This document shows, piece after piece, positions 54,938-63,619 of a stretch of DNA of 64,000 nucleotides. The translations under genes and the position numbers were made by a program. The notes beneath the pieces were generated by a model. It was not told where the DNA came from. It ran no database searches and saw only the letters and a program-made list of their open reading frames with translations. The stretch's first letter is position 1, and each line of letters begins with the position of its first letter. Source of the DNA: Verrucomicrobiaceae bacterium (GTDB taxonomy: Bacteria; Verrucomicrobiota; Verrucomicrobiia; Verrucomicrobiales; Verrucomicrobiaceae); the NCBI GenBank assembly GCA_016713245.1, contig JADJPM010000004.1, forward strand, positions 3,224,001 through 3,288,000. Reading direction: 5' to 3'.

Positions 54938-56289
54938 AGAACTTGGATCACCTTTCCTCGCAGGTCTTGAGCGGCTGAGCCGTCGTTCATGTGGTTTACC
55001 ATGAGCGAGAAGGTCAGTTCATGGCCTGAGTCGGTGGTGAGAAAGCCGGTGACGGTGCGGATGCCGGACATCGCGCCGCCTTTCCAGCGGAGCGGGCCTT
55101 CAGCGAGCAGCGACTGGCGATAGGCGGTGCCCTGTGGGCCGGTTTTGGCGAGGTGCTGGAGCCGGGTGAGATCGTGCGGTGTGATGAAATCAGCTCGCGA
55201 TAGGCCGCTGCCGTCCTCCATGCGGAGGCGGGTGAAGTCGAGGCCTCGGCTTTTCCAATGCTCACGGATCACCGCGATGGGATCACGCTGCTTTTGATGG
55301 CCGATGAGGCGCAGGACGCACTCGGTCTCATGGTTGTCAGAGGTCGCGTGAATGCTGGTGATGATGTCGAGCAGCGACGGTGAGGGCTGCTGGAGCAGGA
55401 CGACCTTCGCGGGCGCGGCGCTGGAGGCCAAGCGTCCGTCGAGCTGGATGCCCTGAGCGGTGAGGAGTCGCTGAAAATGATGCGCGGCAAAGGTGGCGGG
55501 ATTTGGGGCCGCACCCGTGGCGGTAAATGCCTTCGCATCGAGCGGGACGGTGCCGCGAAGGTGGATCACAGGGGTATTTTCGCCGCCGTGGATCATGACG
55601 CCATCGCCAGAGCCTGCCGCACCGGTAGTAACTTCGTTTCGGAAGGTAACGCCGGGCACCTCAGGCTCGGCACCGAGAAAGGTGGCGGGCTCGCCGATGG
55701 CCTTGCCAGGGCGAAAACGGGCGATGTAACGGTTGTGGTTCAAATTGAGGGCGGAAACGCCACTGCCGTAACCATTGCCAATGTCTCCCCAGTTCCAGAA
55801 ATCGGGGTAGAGGCTGCCTTTGAAGCGGCTGGCATCGACGCGAATGCCGCCGGTGATGCGACGGAGGCCCGCGGCATGAAGTTTCACGGCGATTTGCTCC
55901 AACGCGGCAAGGTCGAGCATCGGATCGCCCCCGCCGACAAGGACGAGATCGCCTTCGAGGAGGCCGTTTTGGATCGGCGCGGCGGCGCGGAGTTCCGTGA
56001 CGAAGCGGAACTCGGGACCGAGCAATTCGAGCGCGGTGGCGGTGGTGACGGTTTTGAGGGCGGAGGCGGGGATGAAGGCGGTGTAGGCCTGCTCATCGAA
56101 AATGACCTCGCCCTGTGCATCGAGCACACAAAGACCGATGGCGGCCCCGCGAAGGCCGGGGGATGTTTTGGCCTGCAAGAACAGGTTTCGGAGGTCGGCC
56201 TGCCATTTGGCCTCCGGTGGCGCTGGAGGCTTTTCCGGGCCGCAAGAGGTCAGAAGGATGACAGGCAGCAAGAGAAGCAGTTTTCGCAT
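54913..56289 (-). CDS. dacB: D-alanyl-D-alanine carboxypeptidase/endopeptidase, PBP4 (S13) family
   Basis: 458 residues from ATG 56289, lipoprotein signal (KLLLLLPVILLTSCGP, Cys16). PBP4-type enzymes remove terminal D-Ala or cut cross-links in peptidoglycan. The three active-site motifs are S76-A-L-K79 (IPASALKTV), SDN (ATSDNHETE) and KGG in place of KTG (RWKGGAMSGIRTVTGF). The large insertion typical of the family lies between the first two (PDFWNWGDIGNGYG, LNLNHN). The lipobox means it is membrane-anchored in the periplasm. Thr to Gly in the KTG motif occurs in this family but may change activity. Its 3' end overlaps the GH13 gene. Confidence 0.9.
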   Translation of the reverse strand: MRKLLLLLPVILLTSCGPEKPPAPPEAKWQADLRNLFLQAKTSPGLRGAAIGLCVLDAQGEVIFDEQAYTAFIPASALKTVTTATALELLGPEFRFVTELRAAAPIQNGLLEGDLVLVGGGDPMLDLAALEQIAVKLHAAGLRRITGGIRVDASRFKGSLYPDFWNWGDIGNGYGSGVSALNLNHNRYIARFRPGKAIGEPATFLGAEPEVPGVTFRNEVTTGAAGSGDGVMIHGGENTPVIHLRGTVPLDAKAFTATGAAPNPATFAAHHFQRLLTAQGIQLDGRLASSAAPAKVVLLQQPSPSLLDIITSIHATSDNHETECVLRLIGHQKQRDPIAVIREHWKSRGLDFTRLRMEDGSGLSRADFITPHDLTRLQHLAKTGPQGTAYRQSLLAEGPLRWKGGAMSGIRTVTGFLTTDSGHELTFSLMVNHMNDGSAAQDLRGKVIQVLQGTNLTR

Positions 56290-56344
56290 CGGCGGAATGT
56301 GGGCGCGGCTTGCGGTTTTGCCAAGCGCGTCCCATTCTGCGCGG

Positions 56345-56692
56345 ATGAAACTGGAGAAAGTGAAAATCATGCTGATGGCGGCGGACATGAAACGCGCCGT
56401 GCGTTTTTACCGAGATGTGATCGGCCTGGAGGAGGTCTTTGTGAGCGATTTCTGGACCGAGTTGCGCCACGGGGATGCGATCATCGCCCTGCACGGCGGT
56501 CACGATGGCTCGCGAAATCCCACCGGGCTGTCGTTTCAATTCGAGGATGTGATCGCCAAAGCCGAAGCGATTCGCCAGGCCGGTGCGACGATCCTTCAGG
56601 CCCCTCTGCAACGCGAAGGCGAGCCGATCCTGCTCGGCATTTATCGCGACGCGGAAGGGAACGAGGTTTTTGTGACGCAGTACATTGGATGA
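56345..56692 (+). CDS. VOC family (glyoxalase-like) protein
   Basis: 115 residues from ATG 56345. One vicinal-oxygen-chelate fold with paired beta-alpha-beta-beta-beta modules: KIMLMAADMKRAVRFYRDVI, then GLEEVFVSD and GIYRDAEGNEVFVTQ. Candidate metal ligands are a His in the first half (ALHGGHD region) and the Glu in GNEVFV. The family covers glyoxalases, dioxygenases and antibiotic-binding proteins, and the substrate cannot be assigned. It is divergent from dacB with 55 bases between. Confidence 0.88.
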   Translation: MKLEKVKIMLMAADMKRAVRFYRDVIGLEEVFVSDFWTELRHGDAIIALHGGHDGSRNPTGLSFQFEDVIAKAEAIRQAGATILQAPLQREGEPILLGIYRDAEGNEVFVTQYIG

Positions 56693-56727
56693 ACCCAACC
56701 TTTTTTCCGGCATTTCGGGTCGAAGGA

Positions 56728-56756
56728 TTGACACTTGAACGCCATCCCGCTTAATC
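56728..56756 (+). promoter_or_regulatory. Sigma-70-like promoter upstream of the pilus/secretion genes
   Basis: A consensus -35 TTGACA at 56728-56733 is followed after 17 bases by TTAATC at 56751-56756. It lies between the VOC gene and the first secretion ATPase, about 65-110 bases before its possible starts. Confidence 0.5.
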
Positions 56757-56867
56757 TCGCATTCCCCATTTAATCCTCACCGGACCCATTTTTGTTTTTT
56801 CCCCACTGATTTCATATACTCGAATGAAAAATACCTTCTGGAACTGCTCCAAGAATCCGGGCTGCTC

Positions 56868-58472
56868 GTGGAACGCGACATCCAGGGTGTCGCCGCGAGT
56901 AAAAAGCCGGGCGAAAGCGTGCTGGAGACGCTGATCAAGACGGGCATCGTCTCTGACGAGCAGGTGGCGCAGACCGTGGCGGTGAATTCAGGCATGGAGT
57001 ACATCGAGCTCCAAGGTTTTGCGCCGCCCCCTAGCCTGAAGGGCCTCGTGCCAGTGGAAGTGGCGATCCGTTACAAGGTGGCCCCGATAGGCACCAATGG
57101 CACGGCTCTCCAAATCGTGGTGGCGGACCCGTATGATTTTGAGACGCTCGACGCCCTGCCGCACGTTTTGCAGCCGGAGATTGAGTTCTTCTGCTCCACC
57201 CCGTCGCTCATCAAACTGCTCCAATCCAACATTTACGGCAACGACGCCGTGGGCGGCAGCAAGATCAAGGGCGTGGGCATGGAGGCTGCGGGAGATGATG
57301 ACGCGCCAGTGATCAAGCTGGTGACCAACATGCTCACGGAGGCCTTCAAGAACAAGGCATCGGACATTCATGTGGAGCCGATGGAGAAGGACATCCGCAT
57401 CCGCTACCGCATGGACGGCGTGATGGTGGACATTGAGCATCACCCGAAGCGCCTACTGGCGGCGATCATCGGCCGTATTAAGATCATGACCGGCACCATG
57501 CAGCTCGACGAGAAGCGTGTGCCGCAGGACGGGCGTATCCAGATGAACTACAACGACAAGGAGATCGACATGCGTGTCTCGATCATCCCGACGAGCAACG
57601 GCGAAAGCGTGGTCATGCGTGTGCTCGATAAGAGCAGCCTGCGTCTCGGCCTCTCGGATCTGGGCTTCCTCTCGGACGATCAGGCGAGCTTTGAAAATCT
57701 GATCTCGCTGCCAGATGGCATCATCCTCGTGACCGGCCCCACGGGCTCTGGCAAAACGACGACGCTTTACGCCTGCCTCAACTTCATCAATCGCTCGGAT
57801 CGCAAGATCATCACCGTGGAAGATCCCGTGGAATACGAGCTGGCTGGCATCAACCAGGTGATGGTGAAGGAGGATGTGGGCATGACCTTCGCCGCCGCCC
57901 TCCGCGCCATGCTGCGTCAGGCACCGAATATCATCATGCTGGGTGAGATTCGAGACTTGGAGACGGCCTCGATCGCCATCCAGGCCTCTCTCACAGGTCA
58001 CCTTGTGTTTTCCACGCTGCATACGAATGACGCCCCGAGTGCGGTGGCTCGCTTGGCAGACATCGGCATCAAGCCTTTCCTGATTGCAACCGCCGTGCGT
58101 GCCATCGAGGCCCAGCGACTGGTGAGAAAGCTTTGCGGAGACTGCAAAACAGTATCCTCCCTCAGCGACCGCGAACTGCGCTCCCTGGGCTTGGACGCGG
58201 CGCAGGCTGCGGATGCCACGATCATGGGGCCGGCAGGTTGCGGCAAGTGCCGACAGCTCGGCTTCCGCGGCCGAATGAGCCTCGTGGAAATTTTCAAGAT
58301 CGACGATGAGGTGCGCACCATGATCAACCAGCAGCTCACCACACCGCAGCTTCGCAAACGTGCCCGCGAGCTGGGCATGCGCACCATGCGTGAGGACGGT
58401 ATCCGCAAGGTGCTCTCTGGCCTCACCTCCGCCGATGAGGTCATCGAGGCCACGATGTCCGACTCGCATTGA
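56868..58472 (+). CDS. Type II secretion/type IV pilus assembly ATPase GspE/PilB, first copy
   Basis: 534 residues from GTG 56868, with an upstream in-frame stretch (YLLELLQESGLL) that looks native. An extra A in the A5 run at 56827-56831 would let ATG 56824 read MKKYLLELLQESGLLV, so the real protein may be 15 residues longer. The N-terminal MshEN-like domain, the Walker A GPTGSGKTT (about residue 290), the Asp box, LGEIRDLETA, the His box TGHLVFSTLHTND and a Cys-based zinc site (CGDC, CGKC) are present. It powers assembly of pseudopilins at the inner membrane. 54 bases precede the second copy. Confidence 0.9.
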   Translation: MERDIQGVAASKKPGESVLETLIKTGIVSDEQVAQTVAVNSGMEYIELQGFAPPPSLKGLVPVEVAIRYKVAPIGTNGTALQIVVADPYDFETLDALPHVLQPEIEFFCSTPSLIKLLQSNIYGNDAVGGSKIKGVGMEAAGDDDAPVIKLVTNMLTEAFKNKASDIHVEPMEKDIRIRYRMDGVMVDIEHHPKRLLAAIIGRIKIMTGTMQLDEKRVPQDGRIQMNYNDKEIDMRVSIIPTSNGESVVMRVLDKSSLRLGLSDLGFLSDDQASFENLISLPDGIILVTGPTGSGKTTTLYACLNFINRSDRKIITVEDPVEYELAGINQVMVKEDVGMTFAAALRAMLRQAPNIIMLGEIRDLETASIAIQASLTGHLVFSTLHTNDAPSAVARLADIGIKPFLIATAVRAIEAQRLVRKLCGDCKTVSSLSDRELRSLGLDAAQAADATIMGPAGCGKCRQLGFRGRMSLVEIFKIDDEVRTMINQQLTTPQLRKRARELGMRTMREDGIRKVLSGLTSADEVIEATMSDSH

Positions 58473-58526
58473 TCTCTCCCCTTCCCTGTTTCCGCCTCGT
58501 AACCGTTTCCCCCACTTTTTCCCACC

Positions 58527-60188
58527 ATGACTGTTTCCAACGTCATCGACATGCTCATCAACCGCGGCGTCATCGACTCGGGTCAAGCCGACGATCTCAC
58601 CCGCGACTGCGTCACGGACGGCAAAGACGTGCTGCAGACCCTCATCGACTACGGCATTTACACCAACGAGGACGAATTCTGGGGCCATGTGGCCGAGGAA
58701 CTCGGCGCGGAGCACTTTGACCTCGCCACTTATGAGCCAGCCCCCTCCGTGGTGGCCCTCATCCCTCCGGGCATGGCCCGCCTCTACGGCTGCTTCCCCA
58801 TCACGCTCGATGGCCAGGGGCTGCATGTGGCTTTCACCGATCCGCTGAATCCCCAGCTCGCCGAGGACCTCCGCTTCGGCCTTGGCAAAAGCATTGTCCC
58901 CGTCGTAGCACGGCGCAGCCAGGTGCAGGCTCTCATTGACAAGCACTACGGCAGCAGCGCCCCGAGCATCGAGGAGATTTTCGGCCAGATGGGTAAATCT
59001 GGCGCGGCCCAGAGCGCTGAGCAGGAGGCGAACTCGGCCCCGATCGTGAAATTCGTCGATCTCGTGCTCGCTCAGGCCATCAAGGAACGTGCTTCGGACA
59101 TTCATTTCGAGCCTTTCGAGCGAGAGTTTAAGATCCGCTACCGCGTGGATGGTGCCCTCTATGAGATGGCACCGCCGCCAGTTCATCTCGCCACCTCGGT
59201 CATCTCACGTGTGAAGGTCATGGCGAACATGAACATCGCCGAGCGCCGCATCCCACAGGACGGCCGCATCATGACGACCGTCAGTGGCAAAGCCATCGAC
59301 ATGCGTGTGAACTCCCTGCCCACGCAGCACGGCGAATCCGTGGTGCTCCGCGTGCTCGACCGCTCCTCTGTGAATCTCGATCTGGAGGCACTTGGCATGC
59401 AGCCCTTCCTCTTTGATTACATCGTCGAAACGATTCAAAAGCCGAATGGCATCTTCATCGTGACCGGCCCCACGGGAGCTGGCAAAACGACCACGCTTTA
59501 CGCCGCCCTGCGCCGCATCAACACCATCGATGCCAAGCTGCTCACCGCCGAGGACCCCGTCGAATACGAAATCGACGGCATCATGCAGGTGCCCATCAAT
59601 GACGCCGTGGGCCTCACCTTTGCCAAAGCGCTGCGCTCTTTCCTTCGTCAAGATCCAGACCGTATCATGGTGGGAGAGATGCGAGACCTTGAAACAGCGC
59701 AGATTGCCATTCAGGCATCCCTCACGGGCCACTTGGTGCTCAGCACACTCCATACAAACGATTCCGCCGGGGCGGTGACGCGTCTCGTGGACATGGGCGT
59801 GGAGCCATTCCTCGTCGCCGCCACACTGGAGGGCGTGCTCGCCCAGCGCCTTCTGCGTACCATCTGCAAAAGCTGCCGCGCCCCCTACGAACCGAACAAC
59901 CACATCCTCACCCAGCTGGGCCTCAGCCGAGGAGACATCGCTGGAAAGCCTTTCTTCACCGGTTCTGGCTGCGGCACCTGCGGAAACAGTGGCTACAAAG
60001 GCCGTAAAGGCATCTACGAGCTCCTCGACATTACCGATCCGCTTCGTGAACTCATCACCTCCCGCGCTCCGTCCCTCGTCCTGCGCCAAAAAGCCATTGA
60101 ACTGGGCATGGCCACCCTCCGTGAGGACGGCCTGCGCAGCATCTACGACGGTGATACCACGGTGGAAGAGGTGCTGAAGTACACCTAA
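58527..60188 (+). CDS. Type II secretion/type IV pilus assembly ATPase GspE/PilB, second copy
   Basis: 553 residues from ATG 58527. An N-terminal MshEN domain (LINRGVIDSGQADDL, FWGHVAEELGAEHFDLATYE) precedes the ATPase core: SDIHFEPFEREFKIRYRVDG, GPTGAGKTTTLYAAL (Walker A, about residue 313), AEDPVEYEIDG, VGEMRDLETAQ and TGHLVLSTLHTNDSAG. The zinc site is CKSC and CGTCGNSGYKGRKG. It is a paralogue of the preceding gene; both keep the catalytic residues, so they may form one mixed or two alternative hexamers. It is followed by pilC after 127 bases. Confidence 0.92.
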   Translation: MTVSNVIDMLINRGVIDSGQADDLTRDCVTDGKDVLQTLIDYGIYTNEDEFWGHVAEELGAEHFDLATYEPAPSVVALIPPGMARLYGCFPITLDGQGLHVAFTDPLNPQLAEDLRFGLGKSIVPVVARRSQVQALIDKHYGSSAPSIEEIFGQMGKSGAAQSAEQEANSAPIVKFVDLVLAQAIKERASDIHFEPFEREFKIRYRVDGALYEMAPPPVHLATSVISRVKVMANMNIAERRIPQDGRIMTTVSGKAIDMRVNSLPTQHGESVVLRVLDRSSVNLDLEALGMQPFLFDYIVETIQKPNGIFIVTGPTGAGKTTTLYAALRRINTIDAKLLTAEDPVEYEIDGIMQVPINDAVGLTFAKALRSFLRQDPDRIMVGEMRDLETAQIAIQASLTGHLVLSTLHTNDSAGAVTRLVDMGVEPFLVAATLEGVLAQRLLRTICKSCRAPYEPNNHILTQLGLSRGDIAGKPFFTGSGCGTCGNSGYKGRKGIYELLDITDPLRELITSRAPSLVLRQKAIELGMATLREDGLRSIYDGDTTVEEVLKYT

Positions 60189-60315
60189 TGCGCTAATTCA
60201 GGTCGGAAATTTCGCCGTGCGGGATTTCCAGCATGAATTTGAGATAGACAGAACGCTCGCTCCCTCGGTATAAGCACAGACACTCGAATTTCCGCCCCTT
60301 TCACGCCCCTTACCT

Positions 60316-61596
60316 ATGCCCCGATTTCATTACATCGCTCTCGACCAGAACGGCCAGGAGACCGCTGGCGATCTGGAAGCCGCCTCAGAGGCTGACGCCT
60401 ACAACCAGCTCCGCTCCAGTGGTTATTATCCCACCCAAGTCGCCGCCGAAGGTGCCGGGCAGGCTGCTGCCATCAAAAAACGCGCCACAAAGAGCACCAA
60501 GGGCAAAGACAAAGTCGTCCGCATCGGGGCCAATGCTCGTGTGAAGAGCAAGGTGCTCATGATTTTCACCCGCCAGCTCGCCACGCTGATCGATTCCGGT
60601 CTGCCTCTCCTCCGAGGTCTCACCGTGCTCGGCCGCCAGGAACCCATTCCGGTGATGAAAGCCACCATCAACACGCTCGCTGAGAACGTGCAAACCGGTT
60701 CCACCTTCTCGGAGAGCCTCCAGCAGTATCCGCGTATCTTCAACAAGCTCTACGTGAACATGGTGAAGGCCGGAGAGCTCGGTGGTGTGCTCGAACTCGT
60801 CCTCAACCGTCTCGCCGAATACCAGGAAAAAGCCCAGAAGCTCAAAAACAAGATCGTCGCCGCGATGGTTTACCCCATCATCGTGATGTGCATCGCCGCA
60901 GGCATCATGGTCTTCCTCATGCTCGTCATCGTGCCACGCTTCGAGACCATCTTCGAAGACATGCTCGGATCGAAGGAAAAGCTGCCTGAACTCACTAAAT
61001 GGGTCATCGGCTTCTCCCGCTGGATGTGGGATTACATTTGGTACATCATCGCCGTGGTGGTGACTGTGTTCGTATCTTGGCGTGCCATGGCAGCCACCAA
61101 AGGTGGTCGAGTCTGGATCGACGGCATGAAGCTCAAACTCCCGCTCTTTGGCGATGTGCAGCGCAAAACGGCCATTTCCCGCTTCACTCGCACGCTCGGC
61201 ACCCTCGTCACCTCTGGCGTGCCCATTCTCCAAGCGCTCAATATCACTCGCGATACGGCGGGTAACGTCGTCGTCTCCAACGCCATCATGAAAGTGCATG
61301 ACGCGGTGAAAGAGGGTGAGTCCATGGTCGGCCCTCTTGAGGCCAGTAATGTGTTTCCACCCATGGTGATCTCCATGGTGGACGTGGGTGAAGAGACCGG
61401 ACAGCTCCCGGAGATGCTTCTGAAGATCGCCGATGTGTATGAAGATGAAGTGGATAACTCCGTCTCCGCCCTCACCGCGATGCTGGAGCCGCTCATGATC
61501 GTGATCCTGGCCGTCGTGGTCGGTGTGATCGTCATGGCACTCTTCCTCCCGCTCATCGACGTCATCAAGAACCTCAGCGGTGGTAGTGGGGGCTAG
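60316..61596 (+). CDS. Inner-membrane platform protein GspF/PilC
   Basis: 426 residues. An N-terminal FHYIALDQNGQETAGDLEA segment and the linker are followed by two GspF domains, each with LIDSGLPLLRGL- or LVTSGVPILQAL-type helices, and three transmembrane helices (IIVMCIAAGIMVFLMLVIVP, IWYIIAVVVTVFVSW, LMIVILAVVVGVIVMALFLP). It transmits motion from the ATPase to the pseudopilins. A typical C-terminal phrase is MVDVGEETGQLPEMLLKIADVYE. The 127-base gap before it has no clear promoter. Confidence 0.94.
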   Translation: MPRFHYIALDQNGQETAGDLEAASEADAYNQLRSSGYYPTQVAAEGAGQAAAIKKRATKSTKGKDKVVRIGANARVKSKVLMIFTRQLATLIDSGLPLLRGLTVLGRQEPIPVMKATINTLAENVQTGSTFSESLQQYPRIFNKLYVNMVKAGELGGVLELVLNRLAEYQEKAQKLKNKIVAAMVYPIIVMCIAAGIMVFLMLVIVPRFETIFEDMLGSKEKLPELTKWVIGFSRWMWDYIWYIIAVVVTVFVSWRAMAATKGGRVWIDGMKLKLPLFGDVQRKTAISRFTRTLGTLVTSGVPILQALNITRDTAGNVVVSNAIMKVHDAVKEGESMVGPLEASNVFPPMVISMVDVGEETGQLPEMLLKIADVYEDEVDNSVSALTAMLEPLMIVILAVVVGVIVMALFLPLIDVIKNLSGGSGG

Positions 61597-61644
61597 GTCA
61601 AAACGCCTCGCAGCCTTCGCTTCCAACCTACAACCCGCTTCGCC

Positions 61645-62334
61645 ATGAAACTCCCCGTCATCCCCCGCCGGGCCGCCGGCTTCACTCTTGCTGAAATGAT
61701 GATCGTCATTGCGATCATCGCCGTTCTTGCCTCCCTAACCCTCGGTGGTTACAACTACGCCATGCGCGGCTCCAAACGCCGCACAACCGAGGCCACCATG
61801 ACCGCCATCCAGTCCTCACTGGAGCGTTACTTCGACAAATTCGGCGAGTTTCCAGAGCCAGCTTCAGCGGATGAAACCGTCGAGGTCATGCCAGGTAAGA
61901 GTTATCGAGTGGGCGGGGCAAAGTGCCTTTATCAAGCACTTCGGGGAGACGGCTATGACGCCATCAAAGGTGCGGAGAATAGCGCCGCTGGCGGTAATTC
62001 CGGCTCGGCTGGCTCAGACGGAAATTTCGACGAAACCGAAATCCCGAACGTGCTCTTCAAGGACATGCCGAACACCATGTGGCGAAAATTGAATAACCAG
62101 CACTTCATGATCGTGGACGGTTTTTACCGTCCTTTCCAATACATCAAAGCGGCCCCTCAGAACACGGGCACCGCCGCTGGCGGAGGTGGTGGCGGCGGCA
62201 ATGAGCAGGCCACCACGATCAACACCACCTATGACCTCTGGTCCTACGGCGAAGATGAGATCAATACCAATACCCTCTCCATCGAAACCATCGAAAACGA
62301 GGCTCTCGCCAACAAGTGGATCAAGAATTGGTAA
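61645..62334 (+). CDS. Type II secretion-type pseudopilin (GspG-like)
   Basis: 229 residues. The class III signal is RRAAGFTLAEMMIVIAIIAV: the prepilin peptidase should cut after Gly and methylate the following Phe, and Glu5 is present. The globular part begins KRRTTEATMTAIQSSLERYF-like helix and FGEFPEPAS, as in GspG, but continues with a Gly-rich loop (GGGGGGG near 62180) and ends SNKWIKNW-like (LANKWIKNW). It probably is the major pseudopilin of the system encoded by the upstream ATPases and PilC. No secretin or prepilin-peptidase gene is in the window. Confidence 0.9.
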   Translation: MKLPVIPRRAAGFTLAEMMIVIAIIAVLASLTLGGYNYAMRGSKRRTTEATMTAIQSSLERYFDKFGEFPEPASADETVEVMPGKSYRVGGAKCLYQALRGDGYDAIKGAENSAAGGNSGSAGSDGNFDETEIPNVLFKDMPNTMWRKLNNQHFMIVDGFYRPFQYIKAAPQNTGTAAGGGGGGGNEQATTINTTYDLWSYGEDEINTNTLSIETIENEALANKWIKNW

Positions 62335-62382
62335 TGTAAAATGCCAGTTGCGACTCTTCCCGTCCGCTGACACTGATGTCTC

Positions 62383-62730
62383 ATGCCCATCGGACTCGCC
62401 ATCGCAGCCATCTTGACGCTCTTCGCCAGTTTTTGGGCGTTGAATGTGGCGCGTGACCCGCGTGTCTGGCGTCTTTGGTGGATGGATCTCCTCGGCGTCT
62501 TGGATGTGGATACGGATCGTGAAGTGCGCCGTGTGCAGGAGCAACACATGTCCTTCATGTGCTACCTGCTCTTCCTGCTGCTTCTTGCCACCAGCCTAAG
62601 TGGTGCCTTTTGGACGGTGGACCTCGTCCGCGAATACAAACGCGAGAAAACCCGCTTCGAACGCGAATTGAACCTCAATCGCGATGAGATCGATAAGGTG
62701 CAAAGCAAGCCTCAAGGCCTCAAGCGCTGA
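62383..62730 (+). CDS. Small two-helix membrane protein, unknown
   Basis: 115 residues with an N-terminal helix (IGLAIAAILTLFASFWALNV), a loop with DPRVWRLWWMDLLGVLDVD, a second helix (MCYLLFLLLLATSLSGAFW) and a charged helical tail (EYKREKTRFERELNLNRDEI). It lies 48 bases after the pseudopilin. No family is recognised; it could belong to the secretion operon or be separate. Confidence 0.7.
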   Translation: MPIGLAIAAILTLFASFWALNVARDPRVWRLWWMDLLGVLDVDTDREVRRVQEQHMSFMCYLLFLLLLATSLSGAFWTVDLVREYKREKTRFERELNLNRDEIDKVQSKPQGLKR

Positions 62731-62802
62731 ACGTTCGCCCTCTGGGATCTGAATTCCCCATTGCATGCCCCCGGCTTCGCAGCCATGAACGAGGGCTCTC
62801 TC

Positions 62803-63600
62803 ATGAACCGCCAGGAAAACCTCGAATCCATCTTTCGCGACGGCAAGACCGTCATCCTCCCTATCGACCACGGCTGCGCCATTCCGGTGCCTGGCCTCGA
62901 AAACCCATTCTCTCTCATCGAGAAGGTCAATGAGTTCGTCGATTGCTATGTGATGAACCTTGGCCTCGCCCTCCGCGCGGGTGACATCCTTGCCGGCAAG
63001 GGCATCTGTCTGCGGGCGGACGTTTACAATACCCGCACCGAAGGTCACGGTGCTGGCAGCATCGGCATGTGGGGCTGCGAAGACGCTGAGATGGTCGGCG
63101 CGAATGCCGTCATGAGCATGCTTTACCCCGGCATCGCCTACGAGAACGTCAATTTCCAGGAAAACGCGGACATCATCCGCAGCAGCATGGACACGGACAT
63201 CCCGGTCATCATTGAGGCGCTGCCCTACGGACTCGGCGTGAAGGACAAATACACCTGCGAGAACATCAAGTTTGCCACCCGCTTGGCTGCCGAAATCGGG
63301 GCGGATGTCGTCAAGACTCCCTACCCCGTCGATGCCAAATCCCCGGATGACTTCCGCCGCATCGTTGAAAACTGCTTTGTTCCCATCATCATCCTTGGCG
63401 GACCTGCCATGAATGACGACACGGATCTTCTCAAAACCGTCGAGGACGCCATGGAGGCCGGAGCCGCAGGCATCGCCATCGGCCGGAACGTCTGGCAGCA
63501 CAAAAATCCCGCCGCCATCGCCCGCAGCCTCGCCGCCATCGTTCACGAGGACGCCTCCGCTCTCGAAGCCCTCGCGCTGCTGAAAGAACCCGTGCGCTGA
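62803..63600 (+). CDS. DeoC/LacD-family class I aldolase
   Basis: 265 residues from ATG 62803, which has a good Shine-Dalgarno sequence (GAGGG at 62791-62795); earlier starts at 62785 and 62761 are in frame. The fold is a TIM barrel that forms a Schiff base: the Lys in GADVVKTPYPVD is the expected catalytic residue, and GKTVILPIDHG, TRTEGHGAGSIGM and ILGGPAMNDDTDLL are family motifs. This group includes archaeal-type fructose-bisphosphate aldolase, LsrF and the ADH synthase of aromatic biosynthesis; the sequence does not decide between them. The gene follows the small membrane protein by 72 bases. Confidence 0.85.
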   Translation: MNRQENLESIFRDGKTVILPIDHGCAIPVPGLENPFSLIEKVNEFVDCYVMNLGLALRAGDILAGKGICLRADVYNTRTEGHGAGSIGMWGCEDAEMVGANAVMSMLYPGIAYENVNFQENADIIRSSMDTDIPVIIEALPYGLGVKDKYTCENIKFATRLAAEIGADVVKTPYPVDAKSPDDFRRIVENCFVPIIILGGPAMNDDTDLLKTVEDAMEAGAAGIAIGRNVWQHKNPAAIARSLAAIVHEDASALEALALLKEPVR

Positions 63601-63619
63601 GCCTGTTCCGCTCATCCCC

